5,979 nt of DNA. It comes from an uncultured Lachnospiraceae bacterium. Lineage in GTDB: Bacteria > Bacillota > Clostridia > Lachnospirales > Lachnospiraceae. Position 1 is the first letter of the stretch. Each line of letters opens with the position of its first letter. The stretch spans positions 1 through 5,979 of the forward strand of contig CACYBJ010000260.1 of NCBI GenBank assembly GCA_902772565.1, in the 5' to 3' direction. Below are positions 5,650 through 5,979 of this stretch, piece by piece. Below the pieces are notes generated by a model. It was not told the DNA's origin and ran no database searches. It was given only the letters and a program-made list of their open reading frames with translations. A program made the translations under genes and the position numbers.

Positions 5650-5979
5650 TTACGCGGTTTCGATGGACGCATCGGACTGGAGACCCAGTTTCTCAACTGC
5701 CATTTCACGCATCTTATACTTCTGAATCTTACCGGCGTCATTCATCGGGAAGCTGTCCACAAACTCAATATACTTCGGCACTTTGTGCTTAGCCATGTGA
5801 TCGAGTACGAACTGCTTCATTTCGGCTTCGGTCATTTCCTCGCCGTCCTTAAGAATAATGCAGGCCATGATTTCCTCACCGAGAGCCTTATCCGGCACAC
5901 CGATTACCTGAACATCGGATACCTTCGGATGAGTATAGATGAACTCTTCAATTTCCTTAGGATAAATATTTTCACCGCC
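5650..5979 (-). CDS. C-terminal domain of an AMP-forming acyl-CoA ligase/synthetase (5' end outside the window)
   Basis: The visible 109 codons run open from the window edge to TAA at 5652. They are the small, mobile C-terminal lid (AMP-binding_C) of the ANL adenylating enzymes, which activate a carboxylic acid with ATP and then form its CoA thioester. The fragment opens at GGENIYPKEIEE (fragment residues 1-12, the A8 hinge region). It continues with VIGVPDKALGEE (25-36), HKVPKYIEFVDSFP (65-78), and the A10 motif NDAGKIQKYKMRE (80-92), where Lys84 is the expected adenylation lysine. Shorter starts inside this stretch, such as GTG at 5898, are internal codons. The pattern resembles fatty- or aromatic-acid:CoA ligases more than acetyl-CoA synthetase, but the substrate pocket is in the missing large domain. 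The amidohydrolase follows 94 bp downstream on the same strand. Confidence 0.93.
   Translation of the reverse strand, partial: GGENIYPKEIEEFIYTHPKVSDVQVIGVPDKALGEEIMACIILKDGEEMTEAEMKQFVLDHMAKHKVPKYIEFVDSFPMNDAGKIQKYKMREMAVEKLGLQSDASIETA

Noticed and set aside
5559..5741. Open frame of 60 codons overlapping the ligase 3' end and the intergenic hairpin
   Set aside because: It overlaps the ligase frame out of phase, runs through the hairpin, and has no domain signature.

Overview
The window looks like ordinary chromosome from an anaerobic Clostridia-type Firmicute, most likely a Lachnospiraceae relative (Butyrivibrio/Eubacterium/Roseburia-like). This rests on a homodimeric pyruvate:ferredoxin oxidoreductase, purine-rich Shine-Dalgarno sites, a Firmicute-type signal peptide, an InlB (Listeria-Bacteroides) repeat in a secreted protein, and moderate GC. 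The genus is inferred and cannot be fixed from this sequence. All four recognisable genes lie on the minus strand, so they read from high to low coordinates.

In transcription order: (a) 5979-5650 is the last 109 codons of an AMP-forming acyl-CoA ligase, cut by the window edge. (b) A 94-bp gap holds a long GC-rich hairpin with no T-tract. (c) 5555-4749 is a complete 268-residue metal-dependent amidohydrolase of the Amidohydro_2 type. (d) A 106-bp gap holds a plausible promoter. (e) 4642-1142 is a complete 1166-residue nifJ/PFOR gene. (f) A textbook Rho-independent terminator follows at 1119-1083. (g) About 180 bp hold three GACA direct repeats, a 7-bp inverted repeat, a good promoter and a roughly 100-nt leader. 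(h) 898-1 is the first 299 codons of a secreted protein, cut by the window edge. It has a signal peptide, one InlB repeat and a C-terminal region resembling an NlpC/P60- or CHAP-type cysteine peptidase.

PFOR is central energy metabolism: it oxidises pyruvate to acetyl-CoA and reduces ferredoxin. The ligase and amidohydrolase may form a small catabolic operon (acid activation plus hydrolysis or decarboxylation), but their substrates cannot be read from the sequence. The secreted gene has its own promoter, is visibly more AT-rich than nifJ, and looks like an independently regulated surface or extracellular factor.

I see no transposon, CRISPR array, tRNA or rRNA, and no clear new multi-gene system. 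The most interesting material is the secreted protein and its regulatory region at 899-1080. The long open frames inside nifJ on the other strand and in other frames are treated as coding shadows.
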